64,000 bases of DNA from Cliona cf. orientalis (GCA_963930775.1 OZ005706.1:7494428-7558427), one strand, 5' to 3'. Shown: positions 12,801-25,756, counted from the stretch's first letter. Notes: a model not told the origin generated them from the letters alone. Program-made: numbers and translations.

Positions 12801-13960
12801 AAAAAGACGTACCTTGGTGTTCCACTGTAGCCCCTCCACTGTCGGCAGGCTGTGTAGCAGCATCAGGCAAATTTATAGCATTACCGCTATCCGTAAAATG
12901 GCAGTACACATTGATGAAAGTATTCGCTGAGTTAATGCTGTTATTGTAGCTGACCTTTAGACTCTTGGATATCACTTGTTGTCACCTTCAACCTCTCCAT
13001 GTCTCTCTCCACATGATCCACTTTAACACTTACACTCACTGCAACAGATATAAAATTTAATGAAATTTTCCCTCTTCAAAAATATACTAAAAATTGACCT
13101 CAGTTTATGCTTACTTTGGTGCTCAGCAGCTAATTTCTTGAAGAGTGCCCTGTCGACCCTAGCGATGGCTTTGAGCAGAGACCTCCACGACGGCTCATGG
13201 AACTTGCTTGTGTTGTAGTTGTGTTTGATCCAGTGCTTGAGGGCATCATTCCAACAGCCAACGTTGTCTCCAGGGTGGTTCTGTTTGATGGTGTCGATGA
13301 GGGAGAGACGGAGTCCAAGGAACCCACTGACCTGCTCCCACTTAGCAGCCACTGAGCTGCACTCATCAATCACTATGTTCCAGTCATCCTCCTCTGGGAA
13401 GAAAAAACCATGAATATCAATGAGTGTATTTATCAGCTCATACAATATTATGCCATAAATACATGTATATATAAAGCGGAAAATTTTCGAGGGTTACAAT
13501 TTCAACGGATATAGGTGATCTTTACCACTTCACCAGTTCAATTTTCGCTGACGTACGATGATGCTCATTATAGTACAATAGTACTTATTTGACATTCTTA
13601 TACTGAGTTTTTTCACGAAAATAGCAAAATTGTACCTTTCGAAAAAATTTCTGTTAGTTATGCAGCAGGTATTTGAAATCACTGGATTCTTCATAAAAAA
13701 CATCATTACACAGTTACATACCCAAAGTTGTGTCATCCACTTTAGAGAGAATCTCTTGATCTTCTATAAAATAATATCATGAATATCATTAATGAACGGC
13801 ACTGATGGCAGGCATTGCTGAGAGACCAACCTTGGTCGATAGGTCCAGGGTTGAGCTCAACATCTCCAGACATGATGAGACGCAGGGCAATGACCAACCA
13901 GGACGCTCCAAGCAGGAGTGACCCAAACCACGCCCACCACACAACACACAAATCACACAT
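9831..13960 (-). pseudogene. Paralogue B: 2A-Death-ankyrin gene with ankyrin frameshift
   Basis: It has the same exon order as paralogue A: leader/2A 13831-13960, Death domain about 13110-13400, unnamed-domain exon about 11832-12622, linker exon near 11710-11775, SADSALGRSS exon about 10912-11050, ankyrin exon 9831-10840. Relative to the other copies about 10 bases are missing near 10353-10360, between ankyrin repeats 4 and 5, which shifts the frame. Residues after LPLKDIVT become unrelated and stop, while the last 4-5 repeats continue in another frame. A shortened four-repeat product is possible. Apart from this the exons look open and are very close in sequence to A and C, so the break is recent. 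Confidence 0.7.
13841..13867 (-). other. 2A (StopGo) motif of paralogue B
   Basis: GDVELNPGP, identical in protein sequence and placement to paralogue A, at the end of a 130-base first exon (13831-13960) whose donor is GTTGGT. Confidence 0.85.
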
Positions 13961-14119
13961 CAGCTGGTATTAATTATAATTTGTTGATCAAAAGTGTAAA
14001 TAGGAGGGCGTGGCTGATCTGACGACAATCTGATTGGTCAGGAGAAGGTTGGGCGGAGCCTGGACGACAGATAGACCCACCAGCAGATCAACGACACTCG
14101 TAACTCTAGGAAGAACAAA

Positions 14120-14209
14120 ATGGCGGATGTTTATCTCTCGCTATCACTCCACTCCACCGCGGCTAGCGTACAGATCATCAATACTGACTTACTTGGCGTG
14201 AAATGGTAA
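14120..14209 (+). other. Second copy of the 29-codon micro-ORF (MADVYLSLSL...)
   Basis: The protein is identical to the copy at 8425; the only nucleotide difference I noticed within the frame is synonymous. It lies in the same place relative to paralogue B. Confidence 0.35.
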
Positions 14210-14434
14210 AAGGATGTAGACAATCTAGGAGGTCAACGCGAAAGAACTTCACTGAGACGAGGATTGCGTCGATTACAGAGTAACGAAAATTCACTTGTTT
14301 GCTTCGCTGGCAAGAAAGAATCTAGAAATTCTAGTATACGATGAGATTACTGAGCTCTGTAAACCTAAAGTGGGAGTGGCTCATCTAGTCTCCTAAAGTG
14401 GGTGGGGCTCGTAATGCTGATTCAGCACATCTTC

Positions 14435-14629
14435 AGACAGCTAGTTGGAGTTCAGCCCCGCACCGCCCAGGAGCTGACCAAGATTGTCCAGAAGATCCCC
14501 TACTGTGGACTTTGTGTGTGTGAGGAGAGCGAGTTTGGAAAGAACAGCACTTGGGACTTTATCGATCCTCCCATCCCACCTCTCACTCACGCACCAAACA
14601 TCCGATTTGATTGGAGATGCCTGCAGTGA
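14435..14629 (+). pseudogene. UBASH3/STS phosphatase C-terminal fragment 2 (shortest)
   Basis: Only the last ~62 codons remain (from RQLVG to the shared stop). A deletion joins the upstream spacer directly to the RQLVG codons, so even the VGHA histidine motif is lost. One residue differs from the other copies (CEESEF instead of CQESEF). It is non-functional as a phosphatase. Confidence 0.8.
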
Positions 14630-15177
14630 TTGTTGATGTTAGACTCTGCGTAGTTCTGTGCCATGTATGTCCATACTCAGTTTATTAATGCAGCAGTTAT
14701 TGTTCACATACAAGTGTTGAATTTTCTCAATCATCACAATTATGTCATAATACTTAATATTATTACTGAGGTAATTTTCTTTTGTTTCACTGATAATTAT
14801 TATTATTTTTGGTGATGTTGTAATAATTATTGTTTGGTCTAGTCTGGTACTCGACTCATAATCACTAAAGTGTAACTGAATTACAAATTACTGAAACTCG
14901 TACGCATACTGCTCTGTTTGCCAGGCTAAATGTTAAAATTTGTGACGTGTGTGGTGTGTGTTGGGGGCGGAGTCTGATGATGTAATGCTTAAGGAACTGA
15001 TTAATTAAATTATACAACCTCTAGCTCCACCCACCACAAATATCAATCCAATCAGCAATGAGCACTATTGTCGTGTGTTTTTGTCTAAAAAGTTAATCAT
15101 CAAAAAAACAATAAACACAGATATAAAATTAATAATGAAAGAAGATTTACACACGGTGATAAACACAAATTAAAAAT

Positions 15178-16845
15178 TTACTGAAGTTTAGGATGAATGG
15201 ACTCTAAATATTGTAAAACATGGTGGTGACCTTTGTAACGTGCTTGTTCCAGTGGTGTCGTGTTGAGCTGTCCTCTAATGTCAGGAGGACAGTGGAGCAT
15301 TTCAACGAAGAATCTAACAATTTGAAGGTGGCCATCTAAGGCAGCATCATGAAGAGGAGTGTTGTTATTCTTCTTAGTACACAGTGGGTCACAGTGCTGC
15401 TCCAGGGTGAGGTACTGCACTACCTCAAGATGACCGTGTTGAGCTGCCATGTGCAGCGGTGTTACTCTCTCACTGTCCAAGTGCAATGGATTACAGTTAC
15501 ACTGTTCTACTAAGTATTTGACGATGTGCAGATGTCCTCGTTGGGCAGCATCATGAAGGGCAATTCTACCTCCAACTCCAGTAGTCCTACCCTGGTACTC
15601 AACAGGTAGAGCAATGTTAGGGTCACAGTTTAACTTGGTGATAAAATATTTAATAATCCCTAAATGTCCACGTAGAGCAGCAAAGTGGATAGGAGCACTT
15701 CCATTGATGCCTCTACTAGTGACTATATCCACAAATGGAAGAAACTTGCTTAGTTCATTCACTAGATATCTCACGATATTAATGTCCCCACCCTGAGAAG
15801 CTAGATGTAGTGGAGTGGAGCCATCGTCAGCACAACACAGTGGATCCATCTGTTGCTCGGCAACAAGATAGCGCACTATATCAAAATGTTTACCGTCTGC
15901 TGCATAATGAAGAGGTGTGTCTCCTCGATTATCTTGACTTGCTGGATGACATCCCTTCTTTTCAATAAGATATGTCAGCACCCCTAGATGTCCATGTTGA
16001 CTTGCGTAATGAAGAGCATTCTTTCCAAACTTTCCTGCTTTCTGCAGTGGATCAAATTGCTTCTCCTCAATGAGTTCTTTTATTTTCTTCAAGTCTCCCC
16101 TTTCTGATGCTCGATGTAGTTCATTTTTAGTTGCTGCACCAGCTATACCATGTCCCATTCCCATTCCAAGATCACCTAATTCTCTGTCCACCAGATCCTG
16201 GGAATGGAATATGGTACATTAGAACAGCCCAGACCAGTAGCAGTCAGTGATCTGACTCACCTCACTGAACTGTGTCACTCCGGCTGTAGTGCCAGTGATA
16301 ATACTGCTCCTCCCTAGTGCTGAGTCAGCACTGATGGAGGCAGTATCCCCAGGTTTGCCCACAGCCAGTCCAGCAACCATCGATGACAACTCAGCATCAC
16401 CTTTAGTGACACAAAGTATCATAAACCAGACTAGTGTCATGTAGTGGGGTGAGCCTGAGCGGCTACAACAGTAGATATGTGAAAAAATACTGATTACTAG
16501 TGTCTAGGCATGCTCATAAAAAAATTCAGCATACAACTCACCAAAAGAATTAGAGTGGTATACGGTATTTCAATATGTAATAGATTATTAATTTTCCCAA
16601 TATATCCGTAGAGAGAGCCACACTAAGCTATTTTGATGATTGTACCACCATAAATGTATTGACGCTAGATGTATGGATGTATTGATCATTTAGGCTAACC
16701 CCAATTAATGGATGAATAAATGTTTATCATTGTCTAATTTGAGAGAGGAGGGGTGCACCATTGTTAAGGGTGTGCTCCAAACAATGGCCTGTGCATGTAC
16801 ATGATTGTGGAATCAAAATGAAGGCTTGTGCCAGTGGCTGATCCT

Positions 16846-16880
<35 letters not shown>

Positions 16881-19382
16881 AGATAGGATGGCTAGCCACC
16901 CCCTTTCACTTTTCTGCAACATAAGTAATAGTGTTGGAGACGTCCACCATTATCAATCAGCCACCCCCTTGTACCAGTATTGTTTACTATGGGTACCCAC
17001 CCCATCAGCCACCTTCCATGCAAAATTCTGGATCAGTGCCTATTGTCCCAAGGCCCATTCCCACATCTTCAAAACCACATGTAGCATTGAAATGATCCAG
17101 AGTACAAGAAAATTACGCTTTGTAACTGCTAACTCACATGTGTTTTTGGTGTCGATAGTTGCCCCACTATCAGTGTGGTCTGAGTCGCTGGCTCCTCTAC
17201 CACTTCCTGGAAACACAGAAAATGGAACTACTCAACAAATCCATCCACTAGGGTCTGTTAACTTTACCTTAGTCTGTTGTGGAGTGAACTGGTAGTCCCC
17301 ACAGGAGAGCTGTACAACACCTAGACTGGATAACTCTGCTTCCTGCTCACTGGAGAGAGGAAAGATGGCTTGCTGGACACAAAGAGGGATTTGAAAGATC
17401 AGCTTGATGCTTCCGAGACTAATGCGACAAAGCTTCAGATGTGTTATATTTAGCGTCTTCTGCAAGTTGCCAATGAAGCTATGGATGTGGTTTGTGCTAC
17501 AGCTATCAAAAGCATCATCCAGTGTCACGATCATGTTGGCGTAGCCCTCTTCCCTCATTTCACCAACTTTTGGCGGACACTCAAACACGCGCCGCTCACC
17601 GTACCTAGCAAAGTCCTCCTTGTACTTGGCTAGCTTCTCTTTGTCTTGCTCCGTTCCTAGTTTGTTCACCAGATGCTCCAGCATACGATAATTGAAGAAT
17701 GAACAGTAGTCCTTGACAACGGACATGACAGCGTCGACAGTCTTAGCGTCAGCTAGTCCTGGTAGCTGGTGGCGTAATGGAGGCAGGCCGGAATCGTGGT
17801 AGGTCGGTTTTATCGGGCCGAGTAAATCCAAGTGGCTGGATATTTCTGAGATGGAGATGAGTCTACTCTTCAGAGAGTCTCTCATGGCAGCAAAGATCTC
17901 TTGAAACTTGTACATCAGCTCCTCCGAGTCGGTGTATAGCTTTTGGTGAAGCTGCTCCTTTTCTTCCTTGCACAGTTTGTCAGGACTGAGAATGGGAAAC
18001 CTACTGCCAGCAGTTGGAGTTGCATCAGGAGACTCTGATATTAGATTTTGTACAGACACTAAACTCAACAATTGAACAAGGAATACTGAATGATAGTTAG
18101 AAGATTAATTATGACTAACCTTTGGACTGAGAGGTGGAGGTTGCCATAGGACTAGACCCCTCTTCAGTTTGACATGCTCCATCACTCATTGCACCAGCTA
18201 CACATCATAATACACCATCACTGTCGGCCGAAAATTTGCATGCAAAAAGACGTACCTTGGTGTTCCACTGTAGCCCCTCCACTGTCGGCAGGCTGTGTAC
18301 CAGCATCAGACGACTTGATAGCGTTACCGCAATCTGTAAAATGGCAGTACACATTGATGAAAGTATTCGCTGAGTTAATGCTGTTATTGTAGCTGACCTT
18401 TAGACTCTTGGATATCACTTGTTGTCACCTTCAACCTCTCCATGTCTCTCTTCACACGATCCACTTCAACACTTACACTCACTGCAACAGATATAAATGA
18501 AAATTTCTCTTCAAAAATTTACTGAAAAATCAAACTCAGTTTATGCTTACTTTGGTGCTCAGCAGCTAATTTCTTGAAGAGTGCCCTGTCGACCCTAGCG
18601 ATGGCTTTGAGCAGAGACCTCCACGATGGCTCATGGAACTTGCTTGTGTTGTAGTTGTGTTTGATCCAGTGCTTGAGGGCATCATTCCAACAGCCAACGT
18701 TGTCCCCAGGGTGGTTCTGTTTGATGGTGTCGATGAGGGAGAGACGGAGTCCAAGGAACCCACTGACCTGCTCCCACTTAGCAGCCACTGAGCTGCACTC
18801 ATCAATCACTATGTTCCAGTCATCCTCCTCTGGCAAGAAAAAGCCATGAATAACAATAAGTATATTCATCAGCTCATACAATAGTTGCCATAATTATAAT
18901 ATATAATGGAAAATCATTATTTAAGTTTCATGGATATAGGCCATCTATACTATTTCGGATTTAATTTTTACTATTCATCATATATATGGTACAATTGTGC
19001 TATTTGGGGGATCTGATTTTCGTACTGTGCTCAGTTATTCATGAAAACAGCAAAAATTGTATCCCTCGAAAAATTTTAGCTTTACAGTAGCTAGCTACAG
19101 TGTATTAAATCACAGATATCTTATCATCACATGATTACATACCCAAAGTTGTGTCATCCACTTTAGAGAGAATCTCTTGATCTTCTATAAAAATAATATC
19201 ATGAATATCATTAATGAACGGCAGTGATGGCAGGCATTGCTGAGAGACCAACCTTGGTCGATAGGTCCAGGGTTGAGCTCAACATCTCCAGACATGATGA
19301 GACGCAGGACAATGACCAACCAGGACGCTCCGAGCAGGAGTGACCCAAACCACGCCCACCACACAACACACAAATCACACAT
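15178..19382 (-). CDS. Paralogue C: 2A leader - Death - unnamed domain - ankyrin repeats
   Basis: It is the same ten-exon design as A, with all recognisable exons open: leader/2A 19253-19382, Death domain about 18550-18830, unnamed-domain exon about 17268-18058, short linker exons between them, SADSALGRSS exon about 16264-16404, ankyrin exon 15178-16197 (337 residues after its first Met). The ankyrin exon is the most divergent of the array: several repeats differ (KNALHYASQHGHLGVLTYLIEKKGC, APIHFAALRGHLGIIKYFI). The unnamed domain is almost identical to A and B. Intron 8 contains a 34-base G run (16846-16879). Together with A this is the best candidate for a functional short-leader member. 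Confidence 0.75.
16846..16879. repeat. Poly-G tract of 34 bases
   Basis: An uninterrupted G run lies in an intron of paralogue C. Its length may be unreliable in an assembly. A second run of about 25 G lies at 28928-28952 in the equivalent intron of paralogue E. Confidence 0.9.
19263..19289 (-). other. 2A (StopGo) motif of paralogue C
   Basis: GDVELNPGP again; the preceding helix differs from A by one residue (VIVLRL instead of VIALRL). Confidence 0.85.
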
Positions 19383-19537
19383 CAGCTGATATTAATTATT
19401 GTTGATCAAAAGTGAAATAGGAGGGCGTGGCTGATCTGACGACAATCTGATTGGTCAGGGAGAGGGTTGGGCGGAGCCTGGACGACAGATAGACCCACCA
19501 GCAGATCAACGACACTCGTAACTCTAGGAAGAACAAA

Positions 19538-19627
19538 ATGGCGGATGTTTATCTCTCGCTATCACTCCACTCCACCGCGGCTAGCGTACAGATCATCAAT
19601 ACTGACTTACTTGGTGTGAAATGGTAA
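19538..19627 (+). other. Third copy of the 29-codon micro-ORF (MADVYLSLSL...)
   Basis: The frame is identical to the one at 8425. The spacer that follows is shorter than in the other units. Confidence 0.35.
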
Positions 19628-19843
19628 AAGGATGTAGATAATCTATACAGAGTCACGAAAATTCACTTGTTTGCTTCGCTGGCAAGAAAGAATCTTGAAA
19701 TTCTAGTATACGATGAGATTACTGAGCTCTGTAAACCTAAAGTGGGAGTGGCTCATCTTGTCTCCTAAAGTGGGTGGGGCTCGTAATGCTGATTCAGCAC
19801 ATCTTCAGGTGTCCCGACTTGAACTTTCCATCTCCTTGGTCGG

Positions 19844-20325
19844 AGGTCTCCAGGACCCGAGTATCAATCTGAGGATCGAGAACGGGCTCCTTAGTGGATA
19901 GCGTGGTGTCGAGGGAGTTTCCCCACATTCATGACACCTGCTGAGCTTAGCAAATGTGGCCTAATCGTGGACACCAGTTATGTGTCGCAGGTCGCTCTTC
20001 AAGACCTCAAACTAAACGAGAATTCTACAAGAGAATGTTTAACATCACCCGGCTGATTCTGAAGACGATTGGGCCAGCTTCTGGCAACGTGATGTTTGTC
20101 GGTCACGCTGCTACGCTGGAGGCTTGTACCAGACAGCTAGTTGGAGCTCAGCCCAGCACCGCCCAGGAGCTGACCAAGATTGTCCAGAAGATCCCCTACT
20201 GTGGACTTTATGTGTGTCAGGAGAGCGAGTTTGGAAAGAACAGCACTTGGGACTTTATCGATCCTCCCATCCCACCTCTCACTCACGCACCAAACATCCG
20301 ATTTGATTGGAGATGCCTGCAGTGA
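19844..20325 (+). pseudogene. UBASH3/STS phosphatase C-terminal fragment 3
   Basis: It corresponds to the same tail as fragment 1 but carries small deletions. One lies at the ENGL/FEW codons near 19886 and another removes about ten bases around 20019, so upstream and downstream parts are in different frames. The VGHA motif and the C-terminal tail remain. Confidence 0.8.
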
Positions 20326-20873
20326 TTGTTGATGTTAGACTCTGCGTAGTTCTGTGCCATGTATGTCCATACTCAGTTTATTAATGCAGCAGTTATTGTT
20401 CACATACAATTGTTGAATTTTCTCAATCATCACAATTATGTCATAATACTTAATATTATTACTGAGGTAATTTTCTTTTGTTTCACTGATAATTATTATT
20501 TTTGGTGATGTTGTAATAATTATTGTTTGGTCTAGTCTGGTACTTGACTCATAATCACTAAAGTGTAACTGAATTACAAATTACTGAAACTCATATTATT
20601 CTAGTGCATACTGCTCTGTTTGCCAGGCTAAATGTTTAATTTGTGACGTGTGTTGGGGGCGGAGTCTGATGATGTAATGCTTAAGGAACTGATTAATTAA
20701 ATTATACAACCTCTGGCTCCACCCACCACAAACATCAATCCAATCAGCAATGAGCACTATTGTCGTGTGTTTATTGTCTTAAAAATTAATCATCAAAAAA
20801 CAATAGACACAGACAAAATATTATTAATAGTGAAAGAAGATTTACATGCAGTGATCAACACAAATTATAAAAT

Positions 20874-23800
20874 TTACTGAAGTTTAGGACGAATGGACTC
20901 TAAATATCGTACAACATGGCGGTGACCTTCACTACGTGCAGTGTCCAGTGGTGTCTCATTGCGCCATCCTCTAACATCAGGAGGACAGTGGAGTACTTCA
21001 ACGAAGAATCTAACAAGTTGAAGGTGGCCATTTCTGGCAGCATCATGAAGAGAAGTGTTATTTTTCCTGTTAGTAAACAGTGGGTCACAGTGCTGCTCCA
21101 GGGTGAGGTACTGCACTACCTCAAGATGACCCTTCTGAGCTGCAAGGTGCAGCGGTGTTACTCTCTTGTGGTCCACATGTGATGGATTACAGTTACACTG
21201 TTCTACTAAGTATTTGATGACGTGCAGATGTCCTTGTTGGGCAGCAGTATGAAGGGCAATTCTACCTCCAAGTCCAGTAGTCCTACCCTGGTACTCAACA
21301 GGTGTAGCAATAGTAGGGTCACAGTTTAAGTCAGCGATGAAGAAGTTTACTATTTCTAAGTGTCCATTATATGCTGCGTGGTGGATAGGAGCATTTCCAT
21401 TGATGCCTCTGCTAGAGACTATGTCCTTGAGTGGAAGAAACTTGCTTAGTTCATTCACTAGATATCTCACGACATTAATGTCCCCCTCCTGAGAAGCAGC
21501 ATGTAGTGGAGTAGAGCCATTGTCAGCACAACACAGTGGATCCATCTGTTGTTCGGCAACAAGATAGCGCACTATATCAAGATGTTTACCATATGCTGCA
21601 TAATGAAGAGGTGTCATTGCTCGATTGTCTTGACTTGCTGGACTACATCCCCTCTCTTCGATGAAATATCTCAGCACTCGTAGCTGTCCAAACTGAGCTG
21701 AGTAGTGAAGAACATTCGCTCCAAACCGGCCTTCTTTCTGTAGTGGATCAAACTGCTTCTCCTCAATGAGTTCTTTTACTTTCTTCAAGTCTCCCCTGCC
21801 TGATGCTTGAAATAGTTCATTTTCAGTCGATGCACCAGCTACACCATGTCCATGTCCCATTCCTGTTCCAAGACCACCTAATTCTCTGTCCACCAGATCC
21901 TGAGAATGGAATATGGAACATTAGAACAGCCCAGACCAGTAGCAGTCAGTGATCTGACTCACCTCACTGAACTGTGTCACTCTGGCTGTAGTGCCAGTGA
22001 TAACACTGCTCCTCCCTAGTGCTGAGTCAGCACTGATGGAGGCAGTATCCCCAGGTTTGCCCACAGCCAGTCCAGCAACCATCGATGACAACTCAGCATC
22101 ACCTATAGTGACAGTATTGATCATAGCAATTGTGAAAAATCCAGCATACATGTACATGTGAGTGCAGATTTGAGCACCAGGTTTAATCGGCCAAGAAAAT
22201 TAAAGTTCAGGTTTCTCTGACACACCCATGGACCCAAAAAATATAGCATACAACTCGCAAAAAAATTTGAACAATATAGGGCACTTCAATATGCAAGACT
22301 ATTATTTCGCAATACATATAGCCACACAATAAACTGAGCTATTATATTGACCATCATACATGTATTGCATGCTGAATGCAGACATGTATAGATGCATCAT
22401 TAAATTTTAGGCTGACTCAGGCTTATCCCAACTAATGGATGAATTGATGTTTATCATTGACTAATTTGAGAGAGGGAGGGATGCACCATATTGTTAAAGG
22501 TATGCTTCAAACAATGGTTTGTACATCTAGTGCCATACCTATGCATGTACATGATTGTGAAATCAAAAAATGAAGGCTCATCCAGGCAATGATCCAGGGC
22601 TGGGGGTAGATAGGCTTTCCCTTCATTTTTATGTAACAGAGTTGGAGACGTCCACCATTATCCTGTATAGTTTACTGTGGGTAGCCACCCCATCAGCTGC
22701 CTTCCATGCAAAATTTCTGGATCAGTGCCTATCGTTCCAAGGCCCATTCCCACATCTTCAAAACCATAATATTATGTAGCATTGAAAAATATGGAGGATC
22801 CAGAGTACAAGAAAATTACATCTAGTAACTGCTAACTCACATGTGTTTTTGCTGTGGACAGTTGCCCCACTATCAGTGTGGTCTGAGTCTCCATCAGTCG
22901 CTGGCTCCTCTACCACTTCCTGGAAACACAGAAAATGGAGCTACTCAACAAATCCATCCACTAGGGTCCGTTAATTTTACCTCAGTCTGTTGTGGAGTGA
23001 ACTGGTAGTCCCCACAGGAGAGCTGTACAACACCTAGACTGGATAACTCTGCTTCCTGCTCACTGGAGAGAGGAAAGATGGCTTGCTGGACAGAAAGAGG
23101 GATTTGAAAGATCAGCTTGATGCTTCCTTGATTAACGCGACACAGCCTGAGCACCACATCAGAAGGAATCTTCAGGATCTTCCGCAAGTTGCCAATGAAT
23201 ACATTGAGGTGACTGACAGCGCAATTGTCAAACGAATCATCCAGTGTTACGAATAAGTTAGCGCACCCCTCTTCACTCATTTTCCCAACCTCTGAAGGAC
23301 ACTGTGTAATGCAGCACTCGGCATACTTGGTGAAGTCCTCTTTGTAGCTGGCCATGTTCTCCTTGTCTTGCTTCGTCCCGAATTCATCGATGATGTGCTC
23401 CACCATGTGGTAGTTGAAGAATGAACAGTAGTCCTTGACAATGGACATGACAGCATCGACAGTCTTAGCATCAGCTAGTCCTGGTAGCTGGCTTCGCAGT
23501 GGAGATCGACCAATATCTACATATGTTGGTTTGATTGATCCTAAGCACTCCAAATTACTGACTAGCTCAGCGACAGAGACTTTTTTCTCGCGTAGAGATT
23601 TCTTTGTGGATGTGAAAAGTTTTTGAAATTTGAATATCATTTGCTCAGACTCGAAACTGCATTGCTCAAAAATTTGTTGTTTATGTTTGGGAGCAGTGGA
23701 GGGAACGGACTCTGAAATGGTCACCACTGGCACCAATTCTGAACCACCTTGAACAATACCTACACATATAATATCATTATATGATTATGATAAAAATTGA

Positions 23801-25264
23801 AATGGACGATGTAATTCAGTCCTAGCAACGAACCTCTAGAGTCACTGGAGCTAGTTTGAGCTTCACCAGAAGCAGTTTCTGCACACTCTTTTCTTTCCTG
23901 ATGTTTATCATCAGTACCTGTATTAAGATGCCACCAGCTGCTATAGATGATATATAGACATATTTTTGTTTTCTCACCTTGATGCTCTGCTGCCAACTTC
24001 TGAAACTGACGCTTGTCTACCTCGGCCACAGCTCTGAGAAGACTCCGCCATGATGGTCGATCAAACAGCTTTGTGTTGTAGTTCTGTTTGATCCACTCCT
24101 TGAGGGCTTCATTCCAACAGCCAGTGCTGTCCCTCGGGTTGTCCCATTTGATAGTGTCGATTACCTTAAATGGAAGCCCCAAGTATGCGCTGACTTTCTC
24201 CCAGTCACTGGATAATGATTTACACTCGATGACCAAAATGTTCCAATGCTCATCTTCTGCAGATACATACATACATACATACATAGTATGACATACAAAC
24301 ACGATATTATAATATAGTTCAACTTACTAAACACAGTATTATCCACTGAGGCAAGTATTTTCTTGATTTCTTGATTTTCTATTATTATGAAAGTGCAAAA
24401 ATATAATTAGTACACAGTCACAGATATAGTATACATGAAAATTTTCGCTGGATAAATATTTTACCAATACGGTAAAGGTCATCTATGCAATCTTTAAAAA
24501 AATTAAATTTTCTCCAAAGAGAGCAGGTGGCAAATTTGGTGAATACTTTCTCCTAGTGAAAATTTCTATGCTATTATCATAATCTCACTTGGTCCAGGGT
24601 TGAGTTCCACATCTCCAGACAAGATGAGTCGTTGACATATGACCAGCTGAGCTGCTCGAAGCTGGATTGACCCAGACCACACCCACCCCACTCCAGAGTA
24701 TACAAATATCTCATATGAAATGTGGCTAACTGGCTCCTTGGTGACCTTTGACCCCACCACATCACCACTCTGTCCAATACTGGTGGTATTGTAGTCTAAC
24801 TGTTTATAAAGTTCCGCCGTTAGGAAACACCATTTGAGAAATAGCCACAGAAGATAATAAAATTTGCAGCCAATCGCCAATGTACCACACACTGCAGCCA
24901 ACGGTTTCACGATCTTACAAACTACAGCCAACAGTTTGAACACGATCTTACAAACCACAGTTAAAAATTTCTTTACGATCTTCCAACAAAAACCAAGCGG
25001 CAAAGAGACAAAGAAGACAAGGAGCCAATGGCGTCTCTTGAATGATCGCCATTGCTTGGAGTGAGTCACGTGATGCAGGGAGTAGACGAGAAGGAGCAGT
25101 AGCACCCATACACTACACACGTCCCCCTCGCTCATCTGCCTCTTGTAGTGACGGCTGGACAACCTCCTAATTGCAAGGACCCCGCTGATCCGGCGACGAC
25201 CATACTTGTCAGGGAGAAGATCGGCACGAGCCTGGGAAACGTCGAGATCAACTCCATCCATCAT
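20874..25264 (-). CDS. Paralogue D: long membrane leader/2A - Death - unnamed domain - ankyrin repeats
   Basis: The first exon (24589-25264, start chosen at the MMDGVDLDVS methionine shared with E) encodes a ~225-residue leader. It has a basic N-terminus, a hydrophobic helix (VWVLLLLLVYSL), a second (WLLVFFVSLPLGFCW), repeated VCKI..LLAV blocks, a third (YYLLWLFLKWCFL), then a hydrophobic segment ending in GDVELNPGP. Following exons: a short coiled exon near 24341-24380, the Death domain about 23978-24256, the unnamed domain about 22979-23758, the linker near 22840-22920, the SADSALGRSS exon about 21963-22103, the ankyrin exon 20874-21899 (339 residues from its first Met). I see no break, so D is the only fully open long-leader copy. 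The 2A site would release a multi-pass membrane protein from a Death-ankyrin protein. Confidence 0.75.
24590..24616 (-). other. 2A (StopGo) motif of paralogue D
   Basis: GDVELNPGP at the end of a long leader exon; the intron donor GTGAGA starts immediately after the codon for the final proline plus one base. Confidence 0.85.
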
Positions 25265-25666
25265 CGGAGCAGTGGTGATGGGAGGTGGACTAGTGTACAA
25301 CAAGCAACAAAATGGCGGATGTTTATCTACACACGTCAGAGTACGGGGAGACTTTCTTGTTGTCAGTTCCACAAAAATTTAATAATGAAGGAATAAAGAT
25401 GATTGGTAGATCGACCACAAATCAAGTCAATCACAAATCTCTCACCGGATAGAGGTTTTTACGCTTGACGAGCTGTACAGAGGTCAAAATTAAATATGGC
25501 AAAACTGATTTGTGGTGGAGGCATTAATTAATTTTTATTGTTGATCAAAAATAGATAGGAGGGCGTGGCAGATCTGACGATAATCTGATTAAAGGTTGGG
25601 CGGAGCCTGGACGATAGATAGCTCCACCAACAGATCAACAACACTCGTAACTCGAGGAAGAATAAA
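25265..25666. promoter_or_regulatory. Divergent promoter region of paralogue D with two YY1-like sites
   Basis: AAAATGGCGGATGTTTATC occurs twice, near 25312 and 25664. The first belongs to the long-leader class of upstream sequence (also near 37915 and 48147) and the second to the class seen upstream of A-C. D thus carries a junction of both upstream types, as expected if the array formed by unequal exchange between the two classes. Promoter function is inferred. Confidence 0.4.
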
Positions 25667-25756
25667 ATGGCGGATGTTTATCTCTCGCTATCACTCCACT
25701 CCACCGCGGCTAGCGTACAGATCATCAATACTGACTTACTTGGTGTGAAATGGTAA
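25667..25756 (+). other. Fourth copy of the 29-codon micro-ORF (MADVYLSLSL...)
   Basis: The coding frame is the same as at 8425, 14120 and 19538. Confidence 0.35.
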
